Below, one piece after another: positions 39,957 to 49,322 of a DNA stretch of 52,861 bases. The position numbers and the translations under genes were made by a program. The notes beneath the pieces are model-generated. The model was not told the origin of the DNA and ran no database searches. It saw only the letters and a list, made by a program, of their open reading frames with translations. Each line of letters starts with the position of its first letter. The stretch's first letter is position 1. Source of the stretch: Hyphomonas pacifica (GTDB taxonomy: Bacteria > Pseudomonadota > Alphaproteobacteria > Caulobacterales > Hyphomonadaceae); NCBI RefSeq assembly GCF_000682675.1, contig NZ_AWFA01000017.1:1-52861 (forward strand). The letters run 5' to 3'.

Positions 39957-41438
39957 ATGGGCGACTATATTCTCGTCATTGATGAAGGGACGACTTCGAC
40001 ACGGGCCATCGTGTTTGACCGCGATCTGGAGCAGGTCGCGGTTGCCCAGAAGGAAGTGCCGCTGACCTATCCTAATGATGGCTGGGTGGAACAGGATGGC
40101 GAGGAGATCTGGCAGAAGACGCTGGACGTCTGCCGCGATGCGATTGAGCAGGCGGGCGGTGTGGAGAAGATCGCCGGCATCGGCATCACCAACCAGCGCG
40201 AGACAACGCTGGTCTGGGACAAGACAAGTGGCAAGCCCCTCGCCCCGGCCATCATCTGGCAGGACCGGCGGACGGCAGACATCTGTGACCGGATGAAAGC
40301 AGACGGGTATGAGCCCGCTGTGCAGGCGGAAACGGGCCTGCTCATCGATCCCTATTTCTCCGGTACGAAAATCGGCTGGGTTCTGGACAATGTGGACGGT
40401 GCCCGTGCGCGGGCAGAGATGGGCGAACTGGCCTTTGGCACGGTGGAGAGCTTCCTGATCTGGAAGATGACAGGCGGCGCATCTCACGTGACCGATGTGA
40501 CCAATGCTTCGCGTACGCTACTCTATCGCCTGGGTCTCGGCGAAGATGGCGGCTGGAGCGAAGCCATGTGCGCGCTGTTTGGGGTGCCGGCATCCATGCT
40601 GCCAGAGATACGGCAGAATGCGGATGATTTCGGCACCAGTGAAGAAAGCCTGTTTGGCAAGGCGCTGCCGATCCTCTCCGCGGCAGGCGACCAGCAATCT
40701 GCACTGGTCGGGCAGGCCTGTATTCTCCCGGGAACGGCGAAGATCACCTATGGCACGGGGGCGTTCCTTGTGGCGAATTCCGGAACCGATCGTCCGCATT
40801 CGTCTAATCGTCTTCTCGGAACGGTCGGTTATGAAGGTGCCGGCAAGGGCGCGATGGCCTTGGAAGGCTCGATCTTCAATGCAGGCACGATTGTGCAATG
40901 GCTGCGCGATGATCTGCGCCTTGTCTCCGATGCTGGCGAAACCGAAGAGATCGCCGCCGGGCTCAGCAATAATGGCGGAGTCTATATCGTGCCGGCCTTT
41001 ACCGGCCTCGGCGCGCCGCACTGGGCGGCGGATGCGCGCGGCACGATTACCGGCATCACGCGTGCGACGACGGCGGAGCATCTGGTGCGCGCGGGCCTCG
41101 AATCCGTCGCCTATCAGACGCGTGACCTGTTGGATGCATTTGAGGCAGATGGTGTCGCGATCAAGGAACTGCGCGTCGATGGCGGCATGGTGGCGAATGA
41201 CTGGCTGATGCAATTCATCGCGGATATTTGCGAGCGGCCGATTCTGCGGCCTGACTATCGCGAGATGACGGCCCTCGGTGCGGCTGCCCTGGCCGCGATC
41301 CAGCTCGGCTGGCTAAACCCGGAAGACTGGGCAGAGCGTGACGTACCCGGCACCACGTTCGAGCCGAAGATGGAAGCCGCGATGTCTGCCAGACTGCGCC
41401 AGGGCTGGGCAACGGCCCTGCGCAAGACGCTGGCCTGA
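39957..41438 (+). CDS. glpK: Glycerol kinase GlpK
   Basis: A 493-residue FGGY-family kinase that makes glycerol-3-phosphate from glycerol and ATP. Signatures include the N-terminal phosphate loop VIDEGTTSTRAIVFD, the GITNQRETTLVW and AIIWQDRRT substrate motifs, and the C-terminal GGMVANDWLMQFIADI. Length is normal. No glpF or glpD lies next to it. ATG at 39957 is preferred over an out-of-frame ATG at 39953. AGGAT at 39946-39950 is a plausible ribosome site. Confidence 0.95.
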   Translation: MGDYILVIDEGTTSTRAIVFDRDLEQVAVAQKEVPLTYPNDGWVEQDGEEIWQKTLDVCRDAIEQAGGVEKIAGIGITNQRETTLVWDKTSGKPLAPAIIWQDRRTADICDRMKADGYEPAVQAETGLLIDPYFSGTKIGWVLDNVDGARARAEMGELAFGTVESFLIWKMTGGASHVTDVTNASRTLLYRLGLGEDGGWSEAMCALFGVPASMLPEIRQNADDFGTSEESLFGKALPILSAAGDQQSALVGQACILPGTAKITYGTGAFLVANSGTDRPHSSNRLLGTVGYEGAGKGAMALEGSIFNAGTIVQWLRDDLRLVSDAGETEEIAAGLSNNGGVYIVPAFTGLGAPHWAADARGTITGITRATTAEHLVRAGLESVAYQTRDLLDAFEADGVAIKELRVDGGMVANDWLMQFIADICERPILRPDYREMTALGAAALAAIQLGWLNPEDWAERDVPGTTFEPKMEAAMSARLRQGWATALRKTLA

Positions 41439-41446
41439 AAGTAAGA

Positions 41447-41463
41447 CCGGAACTGTCTTCCGG
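41447..41463 (+). other. Hairpin just after glpK
   Basis: CCGGAA-CTGTC-TTCCGG, a six-base stem nine bases after the stop, without a T-run. It may protect the 3' end or act as a weak terminator. Confidence 0.4.
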
Positions 41464-41473
41464 CCATGGCGTT

Positions 41474-41516
41474 ATATATGAGCAGGCAAGCATCCTGCTT
41501 TAACCCCATATATGGG
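41474..41516 (+). other. Compound hairpin with embedded palindrome in the leader of a small gene
   Basis: ATATATG (41474-41480) pairs with CATATAT (41507-41513), and inside it AGCAGG (41481-41486) pairs with CCTGCT (41494-41499), leaving a TTAACCC bulge. The right edge also forms the perfect palindrome CCCATATATGGG (41505-41516). The ribosome site GGGAG (41514-41518) of the next gene lies in this structure, so folding could control its translation. Confidence 0.4.
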
Positions 41517-41525
41517 AGACAAACC

Positions 41526-41747
41526 ATGGAGAAGTCCAACAACACTGAAGCCGCTCAGGTAGAAGAAACCCGGCGTGCGCTAAAGCAGAAGAGTCAATCC
41601 GAAACAGAAGTCGGCCATGAACATCTCGACACTCGAACGTCACATGACGGGCAGGTTGATGGGGCCCAGAAAGGTGCCCCGAAGAATGGTATGCTGGATG
41701 CCAAAGGCAACCGCCCTGTCCTGGAACGTAGCCGAAAGGTTAGATAG
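41526..41747 (+). CDS. Small hydrophilic, probably disordered protein
   Basis: A 73-residue protein rich in Glu, Lys, Gln, Ser, Asp and His, with no hydrophobic core and a strongly basic end (ERSRKVR). I do not recognise a family. The start is fixed by GGGAG at 41514-41518. Such proteins are often stress- or desiccation-related, but this is only analogy. An upstream in-frame ATG (41466) lies in the hairpin region and is not favoured. Confidence 0.5.
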   Translation: MEKSNNTEAAQVEETRRALKQKSQSETEVGHEHLDTRTSHDGQVDGAQKGAPKNGMLDAKGNRPVLERSRKVR

Positions 41748-41784
41748 CTGTTTCGTGCCCCCATACTGAGATTTATTGAAGGGC

Positions 41785-41859
41785 TGGTGCCGCGAGGGAG
41801 AATTGAACTCCCGGCCTCATCATTACCAATGATGCGCTCTACCACTGAGCTACCGCGGC
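41785..41859 (-). tRNA. tRNA-Thr (anticodon GGT)
   Basis: Read on the minus strand: acceptor stem GCCGCGG with TCGCGGC, D-arm GCTCAGTGGTAGAGC, anticodon loop TTGGTAA with anticodon GGT, and T-arm GGGAGTTCAATTCTCCC. Discriminator A is followed by an encoded CCA. All four stems can be drawn. Confidence 0.95.
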
Positions 41860-41936
41860 GTTGCAGAAACAGAAAGCGGGCTTTAGCTTATGAAGCCGGA
41901 CATGAAAAGACCGTTTCAGCGCGAAATACACCTTAT

Positions 41937-42080
41937 ATGACAGACAAGAGCATAGCAGACGACAAAGCCGCCCGCCGGGCGGAGGCATTGCGGGCAAATC
42001 TGAGGCGCAGGAAAGCGGCCAATCGCAAGGCGAAGGATGCCCAGTCCAGTGAAAGCAAGGGCAAGAAACACGATAGCTGA
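41937..42080 (+). CDS. Short basic protein upstream of murA
   Basis: A 47-residue protein with the pattern DDKAARRAEALRANLRRRKA followed by a basic tail. Very similar short Lys/Arg-rich proteins are encoded next to murA in many alphaproteobacteria as I recall. The function is unknown. The ATG at 41937 is the only sensible start in this frame; longer extensions cross the tRNA. Confidence 0.65.
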   Translation: MTDKSIADDKAARRAEALRANLRRRKAANRKAKDAQSSESKGKKHDS

Positions 42081-42213
42081 CGTCAGATGAATGTAGCCGT
42101 CTCACGACGTCCTGGCGCTAAACCCTGCTTGCCGACGCTAAGCATAAGTAAGCTTTGCATAAAATCGTACAGTCCCTGCCACATTCAGGCCCTTTCAAAG
42201 CCGCGAAGCGCTG

Positions 42214-42219
42214 TATAAG
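42214..42219 (+). promoter_or_regulatory. Possible -10 element (TATAAG) ahead of murA
   Basis: TATAAG ends nine bases before the murA ATG (42228). No Shine-Dalgarno sequence intervenes (the gap is CCTCTCCC). It would give a very short or leaderless mRNA. The same arrangement occurs before ccmE. Confidence 0.3.
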
Positions 42220-42227
42220 CCTCTCCC

Positions 42228-43508
42228 ATGGATAGATTGCACATCAAGGGCGGCGCTCACCTGAACGGCCGCATTCCGGTATCCGGCGCGAAGAATTCTG
42301 CGCTGAAGCTGATGGTCGCTTGCCTGCTGACGGACCAGCCAATCACGCTGACCAATATGCCCAGCCTGGCAGATACGCGCTTTCTGGCGCAGCTGTTGGA
42401 AACGTTGGGCGTGGAAGTCTATTGGCCTAAGGGCGAATCTACCTGTCACTTGAACGGAGCGGAGCTGAAAAGCACAATCGCCCCTTATGATCAGGTGCGG
42501 AAGATGCGTGCCAGCTTCAACGTGCTGGGCCCGCTGATTGCCCGTTCGGGCCATGCGACAGTGTCCCTGCCAGGCGGGTGCGCAATCGGCGCGCGTCCGG
42601 TGGATTTGCACCTTCAGGCGCTGGAAGCCATGGGCGCGGACCTGCGCGTCGAGCAAGGCTATGTGAAGGCAGCGGCCATTCATGGGCTGAAGGGCGCGCA
42701 TATCAATTTCTCCATGCCGAGTGTCGGCGCGACAGAGCATGCCATGCTGACGGCGACCCTGGCCGAGGGCGAAACCGTGCTGGAGAATGCTGCGCGGGAG
42801 CCTGAAATCGAGGATCTGGCCGACTGCCTCAACGCCATGGGCGCGAAAATCACCGGCGCGGGCACGTCAAAGATCCGCATTCAGGGCGTTGAGAAGCTGA
42901 ACGGCACGACTCATGCCGTGATGCCGGACCGGATTGAGGCGGGCACCTATGCCATGGCCGCGGCGGCGGCGGGCGGGGATGTTACGCTGGAAGGCGCACC
43001 TGTGGCTGCGCTGGGCGCGATGATCTCCAAGCTTAGAGAAGCTGGCGTGACGGTGGAGGCAGACGAGGAGGCCAATACGTTACGCATCGTGCGCAATGGC
43101 ACACGGCTGAAATCCATCAATGTCTCGACCCAGCCGCATCCGGGCTTCCCAACAGATCTGCAGGCCCAGTTCATGGCCCTGATGAGCCTGGCGGACGGCA
43201 CGAGCATCATTCGTGAAACCATTTTCGAGAACCGATTCATGCACGCGCCAGAGCTGCAGCGGCTGGGCGCGGACATTCTGGTGCGCGGGCAGGAGGCCAT
43301 TGTGAAAGGTGTTCCGCAATTGACCGGCGCACCTGTCATGGCAACAGACCTGCGCGCGTCCGTCTCTCTGGTGATTGCGGGGCTTGCCGCGGAGGGGGAG
43401 ACTGTGGTGAACCGTATTTATCACCTGGACCGGGGGTTCGAGCGACTGGAAGAGAAGCTTAACGCCTGTGGTGCAAGCATTGAGCGCCGGTCGGGAGAAG
43501 ACGAATAG
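42228..43508 (+). CDS. murA: UDP-N-acetylglucosamine 1-carboxyvinyltransferase MurA
   Basis: A 426-residue enzyme of the first committed step of peptidoglycan synthesis, transferring enolpyruvate from PEP to UDP-GlcNAc. Visible motifs are the PEP-binding K22/N23 in [11 protein letters not shown] and the catalytic loop with C118 in [15 protein letters not shown]. The cysteine is present, so fosfomycin sensitivity is not excluded. Length matches the family. It heads the conserved murA-DUF2948-hisD-UPF0262 string. Confidence 0.97.
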   Translation: MDRLHIKGGAHLNGRIPVSGAKNSALKLMVACLLTDQPITLTNMPSLADTRFLAQLLETLGVEVYWPKGESTCHLNGAELKSTIAPYDQVRKMRASFNVLGPLIARSGHATVSLPGGCAIGARPVDLHLQALEAMGADLRVEQGYVKAAAIHGLKGAHINFSMPSVGATEHAMLTATLAEGETVLENAAREPEIEDLADCLNAMGAKITGAGTSKIRIQGVEKLNGTTHAVMPDRIEAGTYAMAAAAAGGDVTLEGAPVAALGAMISKLREAGVTVEADEEANTLRIVRNGTRLKSINVSTQPHPGFPTDLQAQFMALMSLADGTSIIRETIFENRFMHAPELQRLGADILVRGQEAIVKGVPQLTGAPVMATDLRASVSLVIAGLAAEGETVVNRIYHLDRGFERLEEKLNACGASIERRSGEDE

Positions 43509-43526
43509 ATTATTCAAGGGGCTGTT

Positions 43527-43979
43527 ATGGCTGATGTAAAACCACTTCGCCTCCTCGCCGAAAGTGTCGAGGATCTGGAAGTCATTTCAGCGGCCATTCA
43601 GGATAGCGTCGTCAAGGCGGAAAACCTGAATTACGAGTCCCGCCACAGGCGGTTCACGCTGGAACTGAACCGCTATCGCTGGGAAAGCCAGGGCAAGCGC
43701 GCCAAGGAAGGCGAGCGCATCCGGTCTCTGCTGGCCTTTGATGGCGTGCTGAAGGTGAAAACTCGCGCCGTGAACAAGGCTGACCCGGAAATGATCCTGT
43801 CGCTGTTGCAGGTTACCTTCACGCCATCTCAGGAACCGCCAGGCGGAACCGTGACATTGCTGTTCGCAGGCGATGGCGAAATTGCACTCGACGTCGAAGT
43901 ACTGGATGCAACTCTGCTGGATAGTGACTATGTGTGGCCCACGCGCCACCTGCCAAATCATGAGCGGCGCCGGAGATAG
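43527..43979 (+). CDS. DUF2948 family protein
   Basis: A 150-residue soluble protein beginning with LRLLAESVEDLEVISAAIQD, with RHRRFTLELNRYRWE in the middle and YVWPTRHLPNHE-like end. Characteristic of DUF2948 proteins conserved next to murA and hisD in alphaproteobacteria. Function unknown. Lies 18 bases after murA and three before hisD. Confidence 0.92.
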   Translation: MADVKPLRLLAESVEDLEVISAAIQDSVVKAENLNYESRHRRFTLELNRYRWESQGKRAKEGERIRSLLAFDGVLKVKTRAVNKADPEMILSLLQVTFTPSQEPPGGTVTLLFAGDGEIALDVEVLDATLLDSDYVWPTRHLPNHERRRR

Positions 43980-43982
43980 ATC

Positions 43983-45284
43983 ATGGTCCGCCACTTTGAT
44001 GCCTCACGCGCCGCTTTCGAAAGCGAGTTTGCCGCCTTCCTGAAGGAAGAGCGCGGCACAGGGCATGATGTGGCAGATATCGTGTCAGGCATCTTGAGAG
44101 ATGTTCAGGCGCGCGGCGGCGAAGCGGTGGCCGAATATACCGTCAAGTTCGACAAGCTGCAGATCGATCCTGCGACGCTGCAATCGGACAATGTGAATCT
44201 TCACCTTCTGGCCGCGCAATGCCCGCAGGATCTGCGCGATGCCATTGATTATGCACATGACCGGATCGCGGCCTATCACACGGCGCAGAGGCCAAATGAC
44301 CACAGCTTTACCGACGATGCCGGTGTGCAACTCGGATGGCGCTGGACGGCGCTGGAAAGCGTCGGCGTTTACGTGCCAGGCGGCCGGGCAAGCTATCCGT
44401 CATCGGTTCTGATGAATGTCGTGCCTGCAAAGATTGCCGGTGTGGAACGGATTGTCATGGTCGCGCCCGCGCCGGAGGGGCAATTGGCCCCTGCGGTTGC
44501 CTATGCCGCCGTGAAGGCTGGCGTGGATGAGTTCTACCCGATTGGCGGCGCGCAGGCGGTTGGTGCGTTGGCGTTTGGAACGTCTAGCCTTGCGCCGGTA
44601 GACAAGATTGTCGGTCCCGGCAACGCTTTTGTCGCAGAGGCTAAACGTCAGGTTTTCGGACGCGTCGGCATCGATACAATTGCGGGCCCGTCAGAGATTC
44701 TCGTGATCGCGGATGAAACGGCAAACCCGGACTGGATCGCCGCTGACCTGCTGTCCCAGGCAGAGCATGACCCCTCGTCTCAATCCATTCTGATCACCGT
44801 GGACAAGTCTGTGGGCAAGGCTGTGGATAAGTCGGTGGAAAGTCAGTTGAAATCTCTCTCCACGGGCGAGCGCGCAGCCGAGAGCTGGAGTGCACACGGC
44901 GCTATTGTCGATGCGCCTGACCTTGCCACTGCCGCGAACATTGCGAACCAGATCGCACCCGAGCACCTTGAGCTGGCAATTGCCGATCCAGATGCCCTGT
45001 TGCCGAGCATCCGCCATGCCGGTGCGGTGTTTCTGGGGCACCACACACCCGAAGCGCTGGGCGATTATGTAACGGGCTCCAACCACGTTCTGCCGACCAG
45101 CCGGGCGGCCCGGTTCTCTTCGGGGCTTGGCCTGTATGATTTTTTGAAGCGTATGAGTGTCCAGCGCGCGAGCCCTGAGGGTTTCGCCGCACTTGCGCCA
45201 GCGGCCCTGCGCCTGGCTGAGGCGGAACGCCTGCCGGCCCATGCGCGGTCTGTGTCGATCCGGTCCAACAGGGAACCGGACTGA
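43983..45284 (+). CDS. hisD: Histidinol dehydrogenase HisD
   Basis: A 433-residue enzyme that catalyses the last two steps of histidine synthesis, oxidising L-histidinol to L-histidine with NAD and a zinc ion. The motif [21 protein letters not shown] is the family signature, together with the zinc/substrate residues in [13 protein letters not shown] and the TGSNHVLPT segment. Length is normal. The stop overlaps the UPF0262 start (TGATG). Only hisD of the pathway is in the window. Confidence 0.96.
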   Translation: MVRHFDASRAAFESEFAAFLKEERGTGHDVADIVSGILRDVQARGGEAVAEYTVKFDKLQIDPATLQSDNVNLHLLAAQCPQDLRDAIDYAHDRIAAYHTAQRPNDHSFTDDAGVQLGWRWTALESVGVYVPGGRASYPSSVLMNVVPAKIAGVERIVMVAPAPEGQLAPAVAYAAVKAGVDEFYPIGGAQAVGALAFGTSSLAPVDKIVGPGNAFVAEAKRQVFGRVGIDTIAGPSEILVIADETANPDWIAADLLSQAEHDPSSQSILITVDKSVGKAVDKSVESQLKSLSTGERAAESWSAHGAIVDAPDLATAANIANQIAPEHLELAIADPDALLPSIRHAGAVFLGHHTPEALGDYVTGSNHVLPTSRAARFSSGLGLYDFLKRMSVQRASPEGFAALAPAALRLAEAERLPAHARSVSIRSNREPD

Positions 45285-45769
45285 TGAGCAATGACAGACT
45301 CATCGGTGTCGAGATCGACGATGAGACGCTGGGCGCTTCCGGCCCCGATGCAGAGCATGAGCGGCGCGTTGCGATCTTTGATCTGCTGGAAAGCAATTCC
45401 TTCAAACTGATCGAGAAGGATGAGGGGCCTTATCTGCTTGTTCTGTCAAAGATAGAGCGTCGTCTCGTCTTTGCCGTGCGTGATGAGACGGGCCATGAAG
45501 TGCACACCTTCATCCTGTCCCTGGGGCCGTTCCGGGGGGTGATTCGCGATTACTTCATGATCTGCGACAGCTATTACGATGCCATACGCACGCAGACGCC
45601 GCACCAGATCGAGGCGATCGACATGGCGCGGCGCGGGATTCACAATGAAGGCTCCGAATTGTTGGCTGAGCGCCTGGAAGGCAAGGTGGAGGTCGATTTC
45701 CAGACGGCCCGCCGCCTCTTCACCCTGATCTGCGCCCTGCATGCGGGACAGACCCGCGCGGCAGGCTAG
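45284..45769 (+). CDS. UPF0262 family protein
   Basis: A 161-residue protein. [20 protein letters not shown] at the start and the [11 protein letters not shown] end match UPF0262, which follows hisD in many alphaproteobacteria. The function is unknown. In relatives a tyrosine phosphatase, infA and maf often follow; here the string stops and an opposing PepSY gene begins 11 bases later, which marks a local rearrangement. Confidence 0.92.
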   Translation: MSNDRLIGVEIDDETLGASGPDAEHERRVAIFDLLESNSFKLIEKDEGPYLLVLSKIERRLVFAVRDETGHEVHTFILSLGPFRGVIRDYFMICDSYYDAIRTQTPHQIEAIDMARRGIHNEGSELLAERLEGKVEVDFQTARRLFTLICALHAGQTRAAG

Positions 45770-45779
45770 TCTACAGGAG

Positions 45780-46496
45780 TCATCGGATTTTCCTGACAGC
45801 CCTGATCTGAAGAAAGCGCCGCATTCGGAAGAACAGGATCACCAGTCCGGCGACAGACACCAGAACGCCCAGAAGAGCAGATGCGATGAGCAGGGGATGG
45901 TTGAAATCCGCCCCATCATCATAGTCCATCACATGCAGGCGCCAGAAGAAGTCAAACAGCCGCCAGGTAGATGACCGCCTGGCACGAACAATCCCGCTCT
46001 CAGGATCGACATAGAGCCGCGTGTCTTCCTTGTCCTGAAAGACAATCTGCCAGACAGGGCCTCCTGGTCCATATTCCGAAGGCGGCTTTTCCATAAGCTG
46101 GACGCTTTTCACCGGGATGTCGGGCGCAAAATCATCCTCGGCAATTGTGCGGGCAAGCTGCTCAGGCAGGGGCGTCAGCCGTGTGCCATCCTCAGCAGAG
46201 ACCAGAACCGTCTGCGTGCCACTCTTCAGCCGCCAGACGGGCGCGCCGGCCAGCCCGCCAAGTGTTGCCTCATCAATCACGGCGAGGCCAGCCGCGTCAG
46301 TCGCCTGCTGCAGTGAGATCAGGCTGGCAGGCGATAGTTCCAAGGCTGGATGCTCAGCAATGTTATGCTCGCTGCGCACCCGTTCAATCGGCAGCGCGCT
46401 CATCACCAGCCCGCCAAGCAGCCAGAGAAAGACCTGAAGGCCTATCAGAAGGGCCAGCCATTTGTGGACCCGAACGGCCCATCGCAGAATGATCAT
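45780..46496 (-). CDS. PepSY-domain membrane protein, partner of the TonB receptor
   Basis: A 238-residue protein with an N-terminal membrane helix (about residues 14-36, WLALLIGLQVFLWLLGGLVM) and a second near the C-terminus (about 203-225). A periplasmic region with PepSY-like strands (WQIVFQDKEDTRLYVDPESG) lies between. Such proteins follow TonB-dependent receptors and are often involved in reduction or uptake of iron or copper (inference). It lies downstream of the receptor gene on the same strand, across a strong hairpin. Confidence 0.78.
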   Translation of the reverse strand: MIILRWAVRVHKWLALLIGLQVFLWLLGGLVMSALPIERVRSEHNIAEHPALELSPASLISLQQATDAAGLAVIDEATLGGLAGAPVWRLKSGTQTVLVSAEDGTRLTPLPEQLARTIAEDDFAPDIPVKSVQLMEKPPSEYGPGGPVWQIVFQDKEDTRLYVDPESGIVRARRSSTWRLFDFFWRLHVMDYDDGADFNHPLLIASALLGVLVSVAGLVILFFRMRRFLQIRAVRKIR

Positions 46497-46515
46497 CGTA
46501 TCTGTCCTGAAAGGT

Positions 46516-46545
46516 CGCTTCCGGCAGTATATGCCGCCGGAAGCG
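46516..46545 (-). other. Strong intraoperonic hairpin between TonB receptor and PepSY gene
   Basis: Ten-base perfect arms CGCTTCCGGC and GCCGGAAGCG with a ten-base loop that can fold further (GGCA/TGCC). No T-run follows in the direction of transcription. It fits a stability or processing hairpin that would uncouple expression of receptor and PepSY genes. Confidence 0.65.
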
Positions 46546-46553
46546 TGTTGGGC

Positions 46554-49241
46554 CTAATAGTTCAGCGTCGCCCGCATATAGAAGAAGCGACCGAGCAGTG
46601 AATAGGTCATCGTGTCGGTATTGCCATCGGACCAAGACTGAACATATGGCGCTTTCTCATCGAACAGATTGTCGATGCCAAAGCCCAGTTCTGCCGTGTC
46701 TGACAGGCGATACCGTCCTTGTACGTTATGATAAACTACAGGATCAATATTGTAACCGACGCCTTCAGGATCTCCGTAGAGGTCTGTCGCTTCGCCAATA
46801 TATTGGGCATTCCAGGTCACGCCCCAGCAGTCAGACGATAGCGTCCAACTGGCCTGACCTCGCCATTCCGGATAGCCCCCTTCGCAGCAGCCAACCCCGC
46901 CGACATACTCAAACGGGTCTGCCCCGTCGAAGGCCACCGTTTCATAGTCGATCAGGTAGGTCGTCTGCAACTGGACATGGCTGTTCAGCTGGCCGAGTTC
47001 GCCTGTGTGGGACGCGCCGAAATCAATGCCGCGCATAGTCTCGTCACCTGTGTTGGAGCTTTGCGCCGACAGGAAGTTCACCTCGCCCGTCAGTGGGTTG
47101 CGTGTATGGTGCCTGCTGGCACAGAAAGGATGGCTGAAGCCCGGCGTTGTGTAGCAGCTTGCCAGCTTTGCCGAGCCGGAGGTCTGCCGGATCGCGTCTT
47201 CAATCTCAATATCGAAATAGTCGAGAGTGAGAGACAGGCCAGGGACCAAGTCAGGTTTTGCAACAAGGCCCAAGGTGAAGGTTTTCGAGGTTTCCGGTTG
47301 CAGGTCCGGATTGCCGCCTTGGTCTGTCAGGATAATAGAGCCGAATTGTTCAAAATTGAGCGGAACACCTGCCGCCTGGCAGTTCTTATAGATTGTGCTG
47401 GACGGGTCGAGATCTACGTAATTGGAACACGGGTCTTGCGTGGGAAGTTGCGCTTCGTTTACCCCGGAAAACAATTCCCGCACGCTCGGTACACGGAAAG
47501 CGGTGGACCATGTACCCCGCAACTTGAAGGATGGCACAATCTGCCAGTTGAGGCCCAGCTTGTAGTTTGTGTCTCCGCCGAACAGGTGGTAATCGGAATA
47601 GCGAACAGCCGCATCCAGATCGAGCGCCTTTGCAAAGGCGGCATCTTTTAAAAGAGGCAAATTGATTTCGCCGTAAATCTCGCTCGCCTTTATCCTGCCC
47701 CGGATGGGGGTCTGCGCGTTGCCAAGTGCACCGCCAGAGGCGAGCAGGGCATCCGGTTCCAGCCAGCCTTCATCCTCGCGCAGTTCAAAGCCGACCGCGA
47801 TTCCGGCCGTGCCCGCAGGCAAGTCAAATACCTGGCCCGTGAGATTGCTGGTCAGGCTGCGTTGCTCATTGCCGCCAGTGCTTCTCTGATTGACGAGGAT
47901 ATAGTCGCCAATCTCTTTCGTCAGGTCTCCCTCACCGAGAATATCGGCGCACGGGATGCCATTCGATCCGCAAAGGTCTGGATTCAGGGTTTCGGCAAAG
48001 CGGCGCGTATTGATGTTGTTGAGAAGGGCATCGGTGGCGGTATTGCGACCCCAATTGAGCGCAACATCATAGTGCCAGCCTGAGCCGAACTCCCCTTCAA
48101 GCCCGGCGACGATGCGCCAGGTTTCAACATCCTGCTCAAATGTGCGCGCGCCGAATTCTGTCGTGCGGCGACTGAGAACGACAATGTCCTCTCCCGTCGG
48201 GTTTGCGGGATGGGACGCGGATATAGCTATATTCTTCAGGGTCGCAGGTGATGCCGGTTGCGTGGAATTACGCCAGTTGAACAGCGCTTCCGAGAACAAA
48301 TTTGTGGTATCGTTCAGCCGGTAGCTCCCGAAGGCGCTTAAGCTGAGGCGTTTAAGAGGGTTCGAGGCGTTGAAATAGGGATTGAAATTGAAGCCATGCT
48401 TCTGGATGTCGAATGGCTCGTAGACATCCCCGCCAATGAAATTGATCTGATCGCCATTTGGCAACACGGCGCGACCGCCCGCGGTGGAGGAGCTGCCGGG
48501 GGTGCACTCCAGGCTGCCGTTTCCATCAAGGTCCGCTACAGAACAGGGGGCGCGGGGCGACAGGGGCGCGGCCTGACTGTCCTGATAGTTCATGTTTAGC
48601 GCCAGGCTACCGCGATCATTGCTGACGCCCCATGTCAGGTCCAGCAGGTATTCTTCGCCGTCCCCTTCGCCGGTGATGCCATATTTGCCCTCAATCTGCA
48701 GGCCATCAAAGGTATCCTTGGTGATCAGGTTCACAACCCCTGCCACCGCGTCGGCCCCATAGACGGCCGACGCGCCGTCTTTGAGGACTTCGACCTGGTT
48801 GAGGATCGAGATAGGGATCATGTTCAGGTCAACAGAGTCATTGGCACCTGACCCGCCAGCGACGACTCGGCGTCCGTTGAGTAGGACGAGCGTGCGGTTC
48901 ACGCCTAGACCGCGCAGATTGACCTGCGCGGTGCCCCAGCCGCCCCCGACCCAATAGGCTGAATTGGCGTTACCGGCAAAGCCGGCAGAGAAAGGCGCGC
49001 GCTGTAGCAGCGTTTCAACATTGGTGATGCCGAGATTGTCGATCTGGGTTGCATCATAGATCGACATCGGGCCAACTGATGTCAAATCATCCCGGATGAT
49101 CCGGCTACCGGTTACGATAACGGTTTGCTGGACGGCGTCCGGATCCGGGTCTGCCTCCTGAGCGGAAGCGGTGTTGCAGTTTGTAGCGGCAAGGGCCGCA
49201 AGCGAAGTGCCTGCCAGTAGCAGGGTTTGAAGTTGTTTCAT
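46554..49241 (-). CDS. TonB-dependent outer membrane receptor
   Basis: An 895-residue protein with a signal peptide (MKQLQTLLLAGTSLAALAAT...) and a TonB-box-like QQTVIVTGSRI. The plug domain (about 60-170) has VETLLQRAPFSAGFAG and NLRGLGVNRTLVLLNGRRVV. A 22-strand barrel follows, ending in an aromatic residue (NY). I start at the ATG at 49241; the longer frame to 49316 lacks a signal peptide. The plug resembles the sphingomonad/Caulobacter-type receptors. The substrate is not predictable; the DUF2946 neighbour hints at copper and the PepSY neighbour at iron. Confidence 0.9.
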   Translation of the reverse strand: MKQLQTLLLAGTSLAALAATNCNTASAQEADPDPDAVQQTVIVTGSRIIRDDLTSVGPMSIYDATQIDNLGITNVETLLQRAPFSAGFAGNANSAYWVGGGWGTAQVNLRGLGVNRTLVLLNGRRVVAGGSGANDSVDLNMIPISILNQVEVLKDGASAVYGADAVAGVVNLITKDTFDGLQIEGKYGITGEGDGEEYLLDLTWGVSNDRGSLALNMNYQDSQAAPLSPRAPCSVADLDGNGSLECTPGSSSTAGGRAVLPNGDQINFIGGDVYEPFDIQKHGFNFNPYFNASNPLKRLSLSAFGSYRLNDTTNLFSEALFNWRNSTQPASPATLKNIAISASHPANPTGEDIVVLSRRTTEFGARTFEQDVETWRIVAGLEGEFGSGWHYDVALNWGRNTATDALLNNINTRRFAETLNPDLCGSNGIPCADILGEGDLTKEIGDYILVNQRSTGGNEQRSLTSNLTGQVFDLPAGTAGIAVGFELREDEGWLEPDALLASGGALGNAQTPIRGRIKASEIYGEINLPLLKDAAFAKALDLDAAVRYSDYHLFGGDTNYKLGLNWQIVPSFKLRGTWSTAFRVPSVRELFSGVNEAQLPTQDPCSNYVDLDPSSTIYKNCQAAGVPLNFEQFGSIILTDQGGNPDLQPETSKTFTLGLVAKPDLVPGLSLTLDYFDIEIEDAIRQTSGSAKLASCYTTPGFSHPFCASRHHTRNPLTGEVNFLSAQSSNTGDETMRGIDFGASHTGELGQLNSHVQLQTTYLIDYETVAFDGADPFEYVGGVGCCEGGYPEWRGQASWTLSSDCWGVTWNAQYIGEATDLYGDPEGVGYNIDPVVYHNVQGRYRLSDTAELGFGIDNLFDEKAPYVQSWSDGNTDTMTYSLLGRFFYMRATLNY

Positions 49242-49290
49242 TTGTATCTCACACAAGGGGAGGCATGCCGCGCCAGGGCGCAGCTCAAGG

Positions 49291-49309
49291 TGTTCCGCCA
49301 GGCGGAACA
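49291..49309 (-). other. Palindrome TGTTCCGCC-A-GGCGGAACA between DUF2946 and receptor genes
   Basis: Nine-base arms with one central base. It lies between the DUF2946 stop and the receptor start, so it is either an operator for an internal promoter or a compact mRNA hairpin that opens to a larger loop. Confidence 0.5.
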
Positions 49310-49322
49310 GTGGCACGTGCGT

